64,000 nt of DNA from Fen-178 sp963722575 (lineage in GTDB: Bacteria > Acidobacteriota > Terriglobia > Bryobacterales > Bryobacteraceae): positions 248,001 to 312,000 of the forward strand of contig CAVRNR010000004.1 in the NCBI GenBank assembly GCA_963722575.1, given 5' to 3'. Every line of letters begins with the position of its first letter. Within the stretch, counting starts at the first letter, position 1. The notes beneath the pieces are model-generated. The model worked only from the letters and a program-made list of their open reading frames with translations, was not told where the DNA came from and did no database searches. Positions 57,300 through 64,000 of this stretch are shown here, one piece after another. A program made the position numbers and the translations under genes.

Positions 57300-57562
57300 G
57301 GGTTTCGCTTCCGGCGTTCTTGTGATTTTCGCCGGAGCTTTGCGCGAGACTCTGCTGGATCGACGCTTTCGCCGCGGTCCAGCGAAGCCAACCGCCGCCC
57401 CAGCTCTCGATTGAATTCTGTCAATTGCCTGGCGCGGGCCTGGTCGTGCTCTTCGAGAAGCCGCAGGGCCTCCCTGACCACTTCGCTGGCTGAATTGTAG
57501 CGGCCGGAGTCGACCTTTGTGCTGACGAATTGTTCCAGCTCGGGCGTAAGCGAGACATTCAT
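57296..57562 (-). CDS. parD: ParD-type antitoxin
   Basis: 88 residues: MNVSLTPELEQFVSTKVDSG, RYNSASEVVREALRLLEEHD is the ribbon-helix-helix and dimer helix of ParD/CopG antitoxins. A charged tail would bind the toxin. Its stop overlaps the parE-like start by 4 bp. With the toxin damaged, it may persist as an orphan antitoxin. Confidence 0.83.
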   Translation of the reverse strand: MNVSLTPELEQFVSTKVDSGRYNSASEVVREALRLLEEHDQARARQLTEFNRELGRRLASLDRGESVDPAESRAKLRRKSQERRKRNP

Positions 57563-57631
57563 GGCGATACCCCCCGTGTTTCAGTTTTCACCTTAGCCCA
57601 GATAACGAGCCTTGTCAATCTTTGGTATCCC

Positions 57632-60022
57632 CTACTTCACCGTGACCATCGCCTCCCCCGCCTTCAACCCACCCGCTGACGTCCGAACCGTGATTGTCCC
57701 CGCCGCCGCGCCGGCCCGCACGATGGCGAGCACCCGGCCCTGCCATGCCTTCCGATGGCCTGCCTGGACGGGGGTCATGTCGGCGGGGTCGCCCGAGTCC
57801 ATGGCCGCCAGCTCGCCCGCGCCGCTCACTTGCACCTCGATCGTCGAATCGGCCCCGTACACACGCCGGCCGTCCGCGTCCACCACCCGGATCTCCACGT
57901 TCGCCAGGTCGGTCCCATTCGCCTGGAGCACGAGCTTGTCGGGCATCGGCTCCACGCGTTGCGGCGCGCCGGTGGTCGCCAGCTCGAACCGCGCGGCTTC
58001 CTTCCCGCCGTGCTTGCCAATCGCGCGCACTACGCCCGCTTCGTTGGGGACCTCCCAGCGCAGCACGGGATTGAGCCGGTCCGCCACCGCTTTTTCGCCC
58101 AGCGAGCGGCCGTTGAGAATCAACTCCGCGGAATCGCAGTTGGTGTACACCTCCACCGGAATGGTCTTGCGCCCGTCTCCGCTCCAGTTCCAGTGTTCGG
58201 CCAGCCTTGCTCTGCCAGGCCCCGCTGCCTGGGCGGCCACATACACCATCGGCCGGTCGCTCCACAGCGCCTCGCGCAGGTACGCCAGCGGCTTGCGAAA
58301 GCCGCAGTAGTCCAGCAACCCGGCGGTGCTGCCGCGACTCGGATATCGCTGCGATTCGCCCAGGTAATCGATTCCCGTCCACAGAAACTGCCCCGCCACG
58401 TAATCGTTGGCCGCCACCGCGCGCCAAGCCTCCAGCGAGTGCGAGTTCTCACTGCCCAAAATGACGCGCTCCGGATAGGTCGCGTGGTCCCGCGCGTAGT
58501 ATTGCTCCAGGTAGTTGTAGCCGGCCACATCCAGCAGGTTGGCGAGCCCCGTGGCGTTCGAAGCCAGCGTGTCGGCCAGCGCCTCGGTGACGGGGCGCGT
58601 GCCATCCAGGCCCTTGACCGCCGCGATCAGCCGGCGCGCCACCAGCGGCAACTCGTTGGCGGAGAGCATTCCGGGCTTCAGCCCATCGCGCCCCAGCGGA
58701 TGGCCGAAGGGGTCGCCCGGATAATCGATCTCGTTGCCGATGCTCCACAGCACCACCGATGCATGGCTGCGGTCGCGCAGCACCATGTCCTCGATATCGC
58801 GTACGGCCCATTCCTCGAAGACTTCGTGGTAGCCGCGCGTGCCCGGAACGCCCACGTTCCATCCTTGAATCCACTTCTTCTTGCCGGCCGTCCACTCGTC
58901 GAAGGCCTCGTCCATCACCAGCAGCCCCAGCCGGTCGCACAGGTCGTACAACTCCGGCGCCATGGGGTTGTGCGAACAGCGTATGGCGTTGACGCCGATC
59001 TGCTTCAACAGCTTCAGCCGCCGTTCCAGCGCCGCTTCGGAGAAGGCCGCGCCCAGCGCCCCCAGGTCGTGATGCAGGCACACGCCCTTGAGTTTCTCCG
59101 GCTTGCCGTTCAGAAAGAATCCGCGATTGGCGTCGAAGCGGATCGTGCGGATGCCGAACGGCGTCCGGTATTCGTCCACCTGCGTTCCGCCCGCGAAGAC
59201 CCGCGTGACGGCGGTATAGAGGTACGGGTCCTCGATGGACCACAGCCTCGGCGAAGCAACTGTGCCCTGCTGCGCAAAAGTGCGGATCGCGCCGGGGGCG
59301 AGCGCCGCCTCTGTTGCGACGCTTGCCACCTCGCGCCCGCTGGCATCCTCGATGGCGGTCACCAGCCGGATCTGCGCCGCGGCTTTCGACTCGTTGGCCA
59401 CGCTGGTCTCCGCCGAGACCAGGGCTTCCGCCTCCCGCACCATGGGAGTGTAGACATAAGTTCCCCAGCGGACCACGTGAACGGCTTCGGTAACCGTGAG
59501 CCACACGTGCCGGTAGATGCCCGACCCCGTGTAAAAACGCGAGTCGGCCGCGGCGCTGTGATCCACGCGAACGGCCACCACGTTGGGCTTCGTCCCGAAA
59601 TTCACGTACGGCGTCAGGTCGTACTCGAAGGACGAGTAGCCGGAGGGCCGGTGCCCCAGCAGATGCCCATTGATCCACACGTCGCAGTCGCGGTAGACAC
59701 CATCGAACGCGATGAAAACCTTGCGGCCGTCGAGCGCTTCCGCCAGCCGAAAGCTCTTCCGGTACCATCCGATTCCGCCCGGCAAGTAGCCGGTTCCGCT
59801 GGCATTGGCGCTGCTATACGGCCCTTCGATCGACCAATCGTGCGGCAGATTCAGTTTCCGCCACCCGCTGTCGTCCAGGCCCGGCTGCTCGCCGCCGCGC
59901 GCCTCGCCAAGCTGGAACCTCCACCCGTCATCGAAGTTTCGCCGTTCCCGCACCGGCTCGGCGGACCAGCCCGGCAGCGCGGCGGTCAACGCGGCAATCA
60001 CCAGCAGTGTTCTTCGTGTCAC
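57632..60022 (-). CDS. Secreted glycoside hydrolase family 2 protein (beta-galactosidase type)
   Basis: 796 residues from GTG 60022; TTG 60046 is also possible. Signal peptide RRTLLVIAALTAALPGWSA. Sugar-binding domain with RERRNFDDGWRFQLGEA and LNLPHDWSIEGPYSS, then a jelly-roll/Ig domain, then the catalytic barrel. The acid/base Glu is about residue 431 (WSIGNEIDYPGD) and the nucleophile Glu about 525 (ILGSENSHSLEAW). Extra C-terminal Ig-like domains include VEVYTNCDSAELILNGRSLG. It probably removes beta-linked sugars from plant or microbial glycans outside the cytoplasm. The exact sugar cannot be told. Confidence 0.87.
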   Translation of the reverse strand: MTRRTLLVIAALTAALPGWSAEPVRERRNFDDGWRFQLGEARGGEQPGLDDSGWRKLNLPHDWSIEGPYSSANASGTGYLPGGIGWYRKSFRLAEALDGRKVFIAFDGVYRDCDVWINGHLLGHRPSGYSSFEYDLTPYVNFGTKPNVVAVRVDHSAAADSRFYTGSGIYRHVWLTVTEAVHVVRWGTYVYTPMVREAEALVSAETSVANESKAAAQIRLVTAIEDASGREVASVATEAALAPGAIRTFAQQGTVASPRLWSIEDPYLYTAVTRVFAGGTQVDEYRTPFGIRTIRFDANRGFFLNGKPEKLKGVCLHHDLGALGAAFSEAALERRLKLLKQIGVNAIRCSHNPMAPELYDLCDRLGLLVMDEAFDEWTAGKKKWIQGWNVGVPGTRGYHEVFEEWAVRDIEDMVLRDRSHASVVLWSIGNEIDYPGDPFGHPLGRDGLKPGMLSANELPLVARRLIAAVKGLDGTRPVTEALADTLASNATGLANLLDVAGYNYLEQYYARDHATYPERVILGSENSHSLEAWRAVAANDYVAGQFLWTGIDYLGESQRYPSRGSTAGLLDYCGFRKPLAYLREALWSDRPMVYVAAQAAGPGRARLAEHWNWSGDGRKTIPVEVYTNCDSAELILNGRSLGEKAVADRLNPVLRWEVPNEAGVVRAIGKHGGKEAARFELATTGAPQRVEPMPDKLVLQANGTDLANVEIRVVDADGRRVYGADSTIEVQVSGAGELAAMDSGDPADMTPVQAGHRKAWQGRVLAIVRAGAAAGTITVRTSAGGLKAGEAMVTVK

Positions 60023-60100
60023 GAATGTATTATCCGTCAACCGCAAACCCGTATATGATATAACCGGAGCGAAAACTCAGACTCGCTCCCGGGAGGTTCC

Positions 60101-60580
60101 ATGCAGCGGACCATTTCATTCACGCTCAACGGCAAGCCGGCGCGCGTGACCACCGATGACGGGCGCATGTTGCTGTGGGTGCTGCGCTCCGATCTCGGCC
60201 TCACGGGCACCAAGTTCGGCTGTGGCGAAGGGCTGTGCGGCGCTTGCACCGTCGTCGTGGACCAGCAGGCTGTCCGGTCCTGCTCCGTCCCTGTCAAGGA
60301 CGTTGCCGGAAAGCACGTCGTCACCATCGAGGGCCTGGCCAACGGGGACAAGCTTCACCCCATCCAGCAAGCGTTCCTGAAGCATGACGCGTTTCAGTGC
60401 GGCTACTGCACGTCGGGGATGCTTCTCAACGCCTATGCGCTGCTGCTCAAGACGCCCAAGCCCACGCATGCCGAGATCCTCCAGCACATGGAGGATAACT
60501 TGTGCCGCTGCGGCGCGCACGTGCGCATCGTCGAGGCCATCCAGGAAGCCGCGGGCGCGGTGAAAGGAGGTGCCCTGTGA
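60101..60580 (+). CDS. iorA: 2Fe-2S subunit of a molybdenum hydroxylase (IorA/CoxS type)
   Basis: 159 residues. The plant-type 2Fe-2S site is at 39-50 (KFGCGEGLCGACTVVV) with the fourth Cys in VRSCSVPV. The second helical cluster is FQCGYCTSGMLLNAYA and EDNLCRCGAHVRIVEA. GGGAGG lies before the ATG. It passes electrons from the Mo centre of the next gene product to an outside acceptor, possibly a cytochrome; no acceptor gene is adjacent. Confidence 0.88.
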   Translation: MQRTISFTLNGKPARVTTDDGRMLLWVLRSDLGLTGTKFGCGEGLCGACTVVVDQQAVRSCSVPVKDVAGKHVVTIEGLANGDKLHPIQQAFLKHDAFQCGYCTSGMLLNAYALLLKTPKPTHAEILQHMEDNLCRCGAHVRIVEAIQEAAGAVKGGAL

Positions 60581-62676
60581 GACGCCGCGATTTCTTCGCC
60601 GTCGCTGGCTCGGGCCTGTTCGTATTCTTCGGTGCCGATCTGGACGCCTTCCAGGAGCGGGGCCGGTTTCCCGGCCGCCAGGCCGGTCCCACCGACTTCA
60701 ACGCCTACCTGCACATCGGCGCCGATGGCCGGGTCACCTGTTTTGTCGGCAAGATCGAAATGGGCCAGGGGAACATGACGGCGCTGGCGCAACTTCTCGC
60801 CGAGGAGTTGGACGTCCTCTACGCCTCCGTGGACATGGTGATGGGCGACACCGACCGCTGCCCGTACGACATGGGCACGTTCGGCTCCATGTCCGTTCGC
60901 ATGGTAGGCCCCGTCCTGCGCGCGGCCGGAGCCGAGGCCAGGGCGGTCCTCATCCAAATGGCCGCCGAACAGTTCCAGGCCCCGGCCGAGCGGTTGCAAG
61001 TGAAGGCCGGCGTCATCACCGACCCCCTGGCGCCAAACAAGCGCGTCACCTACGCGCAACTGGTTGAGGGCAAGCGCATCGAACGGCGCATCGCCAACGT
61101 GCCGCTGAAGCCGGTGGCGGCGTTCACCATCATCGGCACCTCGCCCCAGCGCAAGGATGCTCTCGAAAAGGTCACCGGCAAGGCCAAATACGCCGGCGAC
61201 TTTTCTCTTCCTGGAATGCTCCATGCGCGCGTTCTCAGGCCCCCGGCGCACGGCGCGACCCTGACAAATGTCGACACCAGCGCCGCTGAAAAAGTGCCCG
61301 GCGCCCGCGTGGTGCGGGAGGGCGACCTGATTGCCGTGCTCCACGAGCGGCCCGACCTGGCCGACCAGGCGCTGGGCCTCATCAAGGCGCAATTCGACCG
61401 CCCGCACACCGGCCTGAATGACAAGAACATCTTCGACCACCTGCTCAAAACCGCGCCGGAGCCCCGGGTCGTTGGCCAAGGCGGCAGCATTGCCGAAGGC
61501 GAGAAGCTCGCCGCCGCCATCGTCGACGAGACCTATCTCAACAGCTACGTGGCGCACGCGCCCATGGAAACTCACACCGCCACCGCCAGCATCGAGAACG
61601 GCAAAGCCACCGTGTGGGCCAGCACGCAGGCGCCCTTCTCGGTGAAGCCGCAGGTGGCGCAGGCTCTCGGCTTCCCGCAGGAAAACGTCCGCATTATCAC
61701 CCCCTACGTGGGCGGCGGCTTTGGCGGGAAAGTCGGAGCGTCGCAGGCCGTCGAAGCCGCGCGCCTGGCGAAAGCCGCCGGCAAACCGGTCCAAGTGGTC
61801 TGGGACCGCGCCGATGAGTTCTTTTTCGATACCTTCCGGCCGGCCGCCGTGGTGAAGATCCGCTCCGGCCTGACGGCCGGTGGCAAGATTGCTTTCTGGG
61901 ACGCCCAGATTTACGCCGCCGGCGGGGGCGAGGCACGGCCCTTCTACGACATCCCCAACTATCGCACGGTCGCGGCCGGCGGCTGGATGGGAGGCAACCC
62001 TCCGGGCATGCACCCGTTCGGCGTCGGCGCCTGGCGCGCGCCCTCCGCCAACACCAACACCTTCGCGGACGAATCGCACATCGACATTCTGGCCGCCAAG
62101 GCCGGCGTGGACCCACTTGAGTTCCGCCTCGGCCTTCTCACCGACCCGCGCATGCGCCGCGCCCTGGAAACTGCGGCCAAACAGTTTGCCTGGAAGCCCG
62201 CGAAGACCCCTAGCGGACGCGGCGTCGGCGTCGCCTGCGGCATTTATTCCAACGTCTACGTCGCCACCATGGCGGAGGTGGCCGTCAACAAGAGCACCGG
62301 CAGCGTGCAGGTCAAGCGCGTGGTCACGGCGCTCGACGCGGGCGTCATCGTCGATCCCGAGGGCTTGCGCCAGCAAATGGAAGGCTGCATCACCATGGGC
62401 CTGGGCTACACCCTCACCGAGGAGGTGCGCTTCCAGGACGGCGAGATCCTCGACCGCAACTTCGACACCTACCAGATCCCGCGTTTCTCATGGCTGCCCA
62501 GGATTGAGACCATCATCATCGACAACCCCGGCTTGTCCGCGCAGGGATGCGGCGAACCGCCCATCATCACCATGGGCGCGGTGGTCGCCAACGCCATCTA
62601 CGACGCCACAGGCGCGCGTGTGTTGCAACTGCCGATGACGCCCGCGCGCATCCTGGAGGCGATGAAGAAGGGTTGA
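60577..62676 (+). CDS. iorB: Tat-exported molybdopterin-binding hydroxylase subunit (IorB type)
   Basis: 699 residues from GTG 60577 with AAAGGAGG upstream; GTGA overlaps the iorA stop. The N-terminus MRRRDFFAVAGSGLFVFFG is a twin-arginine signal. The xanthine-oxidase-fold domains follow: GKIEMGQGNMTALAQLLAEE, VTGKAKYAGDFSLPGMLHAR, YVGGGFGGKVGASQAVEAAR, HPFGVGAWRAPSANTNTFAD and the final AQGCGEPPIITMGAVVANAI. The Glu for water activation lies in the last block. There is no separate FAD subunit, as in isoquinoline 1-oxidoreductase. The substrate is an N-heterocycle or aldehyde; not resolved. Confidence 0.87.
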   Translation: MRRRDFFAVAGSGLFVFFGADLDAFQERGRFPGRQAGPTDFNAYLHIGADGRVTCFVGKIEMGQGNMTALAQLLAEELDVLYASVDMVMGDTDRCPYDMGTFGSMSVRMVGPVLRAAGAEARAVLIQMAAEQFQAPAERLQVKAGVITDPLAPNKRVTYAQLVEGKRIERRIANVPLKPVAAFTIIGTSPQRKDALEKVTGKAKYAGDFSLPGMLHARVLRPPAHGATLTNVDTSAAEKVPGARVVREGDLIAVLHERPDLADQALGLIKAQFDRPHTGLNDKNIFDHLLKTAPEPRVVGQGGSIAEGEKLAAAIVDETYLNSYVAHAPMETHTATASIENGKATVWASTQAPFSVKPQVAQALGFPQENVRIITPYVGGGFGGKVGASQAVEAARLAKAAGKPVQVVWDRADEFFFDTFRPAAVVKIRSGLTAGGKIAFWDAQIYAAGGGEARPFYDIPNYRTVAAGGWMGGNPPGMHPFGVGAWRAPSANTNTFADESHIDILAAKAGVDPLEFRLGLLTDPRMRRALETAAKQFAWKPAKTPSGRGVGVACGIYSNVYVATMAEVAVNKSTGSVQVKRVVTALDAGVIVDPEGLRQQMEGCITMGLGYTLTEEVRFQDGEILDRNFDTYQIPRFSWLPRIETIIIDNPGLSAQGCGEPPIITMGAVVANAIYDATGARVLQLPMTPARILEAMKKG

Positions 62677-62793
62677 CCCGTACTACTACACTTCTAAGCC
62701 TTCACGGCCTGCGGCGGCTTCGTGGGGCGGGTTCCTTGGCCCGCATAGGCGCTGAGAACGGTCCACATCTCGCGGAGGAATGACGGGGGGGTT

Positions 62794-63564
62794 GTGAGCA
62801 AACGAAAGAGAAGCCCGATTAGCACCCTTCGGGACGAGGTTTTCTCTTGCCGAATCTGCAATGTGGAGCGCCTGACTCACCACTTTACGGAGTCATTTTG
62901 GGGTCGGCTCTATAAGTTTCCGCCAACGATTGGCGCTCCGGGGAAGGCACGCCTTTTGTTTATCGGCATCAATCCAAGACGCACTGACAACCTAGCCATA
63001 CACGAGTTCGCAATGAAGAGCAAGGCCAATTTCAAGGTGCTGTCTCGAAATATTGACCATCGCCGCCAGGTGTACATAGCGCCGCCCCCCCACCTCATCG
63101 ACCCGGAACGGGAAGATCACTATGACCGCCACATTGAGATTGTAGATAGGACATTTCGGCAGCCGTTCGCAGAGGTGGCCGCCGTCACTGAGATGTTCCT
63201 TTGCGCTACCCCGAGCTCACAGGGGCTGGACACGTCAGATAGTCGGTGTGCGAAGGAGTATTTGCTGCGGACGATTCAACAAGTCCAACCCGAGTTCATT
63301 GTGACCTTCGGGGCGAGAACTCCGTTGTACTTCTCTCAGGACATGCGAAACCTCAAAGCGAACTTCCCGAATCTGAAGGCATCCCCCATCCATCTGCCGT
63401 TTCCATCCTGGAGAACCCCACATGCCACGATGGACGCGGCTGTAACGTGGGCTGTAGATGTCATAAATGCCATCCGGCAAAACTGCCAGCCACCCAACCG
63501 GAACTGGACTTGGCCACCACGCACAGAAGACACAAGGACACCGAAGACGGTGGCTCGGTACTGA
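62794..63564 (+). CDS. Divergent uracil-DNA glycosylase-superfamily protein
   Basis: 256 residues from GTG 62794. LRDEVFSCRICNVERLTHH has a CxxC as in Fe-S UDG types. KARLLFIGINPRRT (about 52-64) matches motif A position and SPIHLPFPSWRT the HPS-like motif B. The middle segment shows VTFGARTPLYF. Base composition is lower in GC than neighbours, suggesting transfer. The C-terminal 25 residues (NWTWPPRTEDTRTPKTV) run into ACAGAAGACACAAGGACACC-like repeat DNA, so the true end may be earlier. The activity is uncertain because the catalytic residues are not clear. Confidence 0.5.
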   Translation: MSKRKRSPISTLRDEVFSCRICNVERLTHHFTESFWGRLYKFPPTIGAPGKARLLFIGINPRRTDNLAIHEFAMKSKANFKVLSRNIDHRRQVYIAPPPHLIDPEREDHYDRHIEIVDRTFRQPFAEVAAVTEMFLCATPSSQGLDTSDSRCAKEYLLRTIQQVQPEFIVTFGARTPLYFSQDMRNLKANFPNLKASPIHLPFPSWRTPHATMDAAVTWAVDVINAIRQNCQPPNRNWTWPPRTEDTRTPKTVARY

Positions 63565-63819
63565 TACGGCTCACCGTCGGCCTTCGATCTTCCTTGGACG
63601 GATTTCGAGCGAAAGGTGGACTTCCCGCCCGTGCTGGCGGGGTGTTTGGCGGTGAGTTCGCGATGGTGTTTCAGGAACCTCGCGCATCGGGCACGGGGTT
63701 TGACCGCGTCGTCGCCACGCCGAATGCTGAAGGTGTGCCGACACGGACGGCGGGAAAACGATAGCACGGCTTCGCCGTCAATCAGATTCTCGAACGAGTC
63801 ACAGACGCCGAAGAGTGTC

Positions 63820-64000
63820 CTAAAGGACCTCCAGGGCCTTAAGCAGTTCGGATACCCCGACGTTTCTGAGATCGGTCAGACGATAGCCTGCGCCCGCAAG
63901 AATCTCCAGTTCTTGATCAGTAGCTTCGACGACGCCCACACATCTACGATCATAGTAGTCGTGGTCGAAAGGTTTCGACCGCTGCCCTAGGTAGGGATCG
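63820..64000 (-). CDS. C-terminal end of an unknown gene running off the window
   Basis: Stop TAG at 63820-63822; the frame is open through 64000 with no start in the window. The visible 59 residues read FDHDYYDRRCVGVVEATDQE and LEILAGAGYRLTDLRNVGVS, ending ELLKALEVL. Natural amino-acid order and helix pattern support a real gene, but I do not recognise the family. The interval 63565-63819 upstream on the plus strand holds nothing I can support. Confidence 0.45.
   Translation of the reverse strand, partial: DPYLGQRSKPFDHDYYDRRCVGVVEATDQELEILAGAGYRLTDLRNVGVSELLKALEVL

Noticed and set aside
57755..60058. 767-codon open frame on the plus strand opposite the GH2 gene
   Set aside because: Antisense shadow with Arg/His/Gln-rich composition; the GH2 frame has both catalytic Glu motifs.
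63336..63767. 143-codon minus-strand frame near the right end
   Set aside because: Half is antisense to the UDG-like gene and the rest has no pattern. The better-supported minus-strand gene is the one open at 64000.

Overview
This is a GC-rich chromosomal window from an uncultured or little-studied member of the Acidobacteriota, most likely near Solibacter/Bryobacter (order Bryobacterales). Three things point there. A secreted protein (4283-6148) ends in the Solibacter C-terminal domain (TIGR03437 type). There are two copies of the ADOP permease (acidobacterial duplicated orphan permease), each next to a PadR regulator. There are also many short GC-rich palindromes between genes. No rRNA, tRNA or CRISPR array was seen.

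Layout. 1-2.5 kb: small hypothetical genes, including a Cas2-like protein with no CRISPR. 2.6-7.6 kb: acetyltransferase-like, PlsC, a Solibacter-type secreted protein and VanZ-like genes. 7.6-12.1 kb: a conserved translation/RNA operon read leftward (ffh, rpsP, khpA, rimM, trmD, rplS, rnhB). 12.1-16.8 kb: cold-shock and Tudor-like small proteins, then smc. 16.9-21 kb: two convergent ECF-sigma/anti-sigma/periplasmic Spy-like operons around a lipoprotein, then an A-type Fe-S carrier gene.

21.7-35.8 kb is the centrepiece: one leftward operon of ten tightly packed genes under a divergent LysR regulator. In transcription order it holds an MvhD-like protein, MetF, two FeS/FMN glutamate-synthase-like proteins, a class II amidotransferase/GXGXG glutamate-synthase subunit, HdrC, HdrB, a 1483-residue double HdrA with an inserted GltD-like module, MvhD and MetV. 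This joins the parts of a MetFV-HdrABC-MvhD methylene-tetrahydrofolate reductase, of the kind described in acetogens, to a split glutamate synthase. I infer a flavin-based electron-transfer (possibly bifurcating) complex linking one-carbon and nitrogen metabolism.

37-39.6 kb: VapBC and a methyltransferase/putative nuclease pair. 39.6-43.9 kb: purQ-purL-purF, without purS. 44-47.2 kb: an outer-membrane porin and an IS4-type element sitting in a palindromic repeat. 47.3-55.1 kb: two PadR-ADOP pairs around a secreted protein. 55.3-57.6 kb: an extended PanB homologue, an isochorismatase-fold hydrolase and a damaged ParDE pair. 57.6-62.7 kb: a secreted GH2 glycosidase divergent from a Tat-exported molybdenum hydroxylase (IorAB type). 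The right end has a divergent uracil-DNA-glycosylase-like protein and the end of an unknown gene.

A second theme is that palindromic repeats repeatedly overlap stop codons (acetyltransferase gene, trmD, smc, metV). One of them has apparently inserted into the amidotransferase-hdrC junction, leaving a 20-bp target duplication that keeps both gene ends intact.
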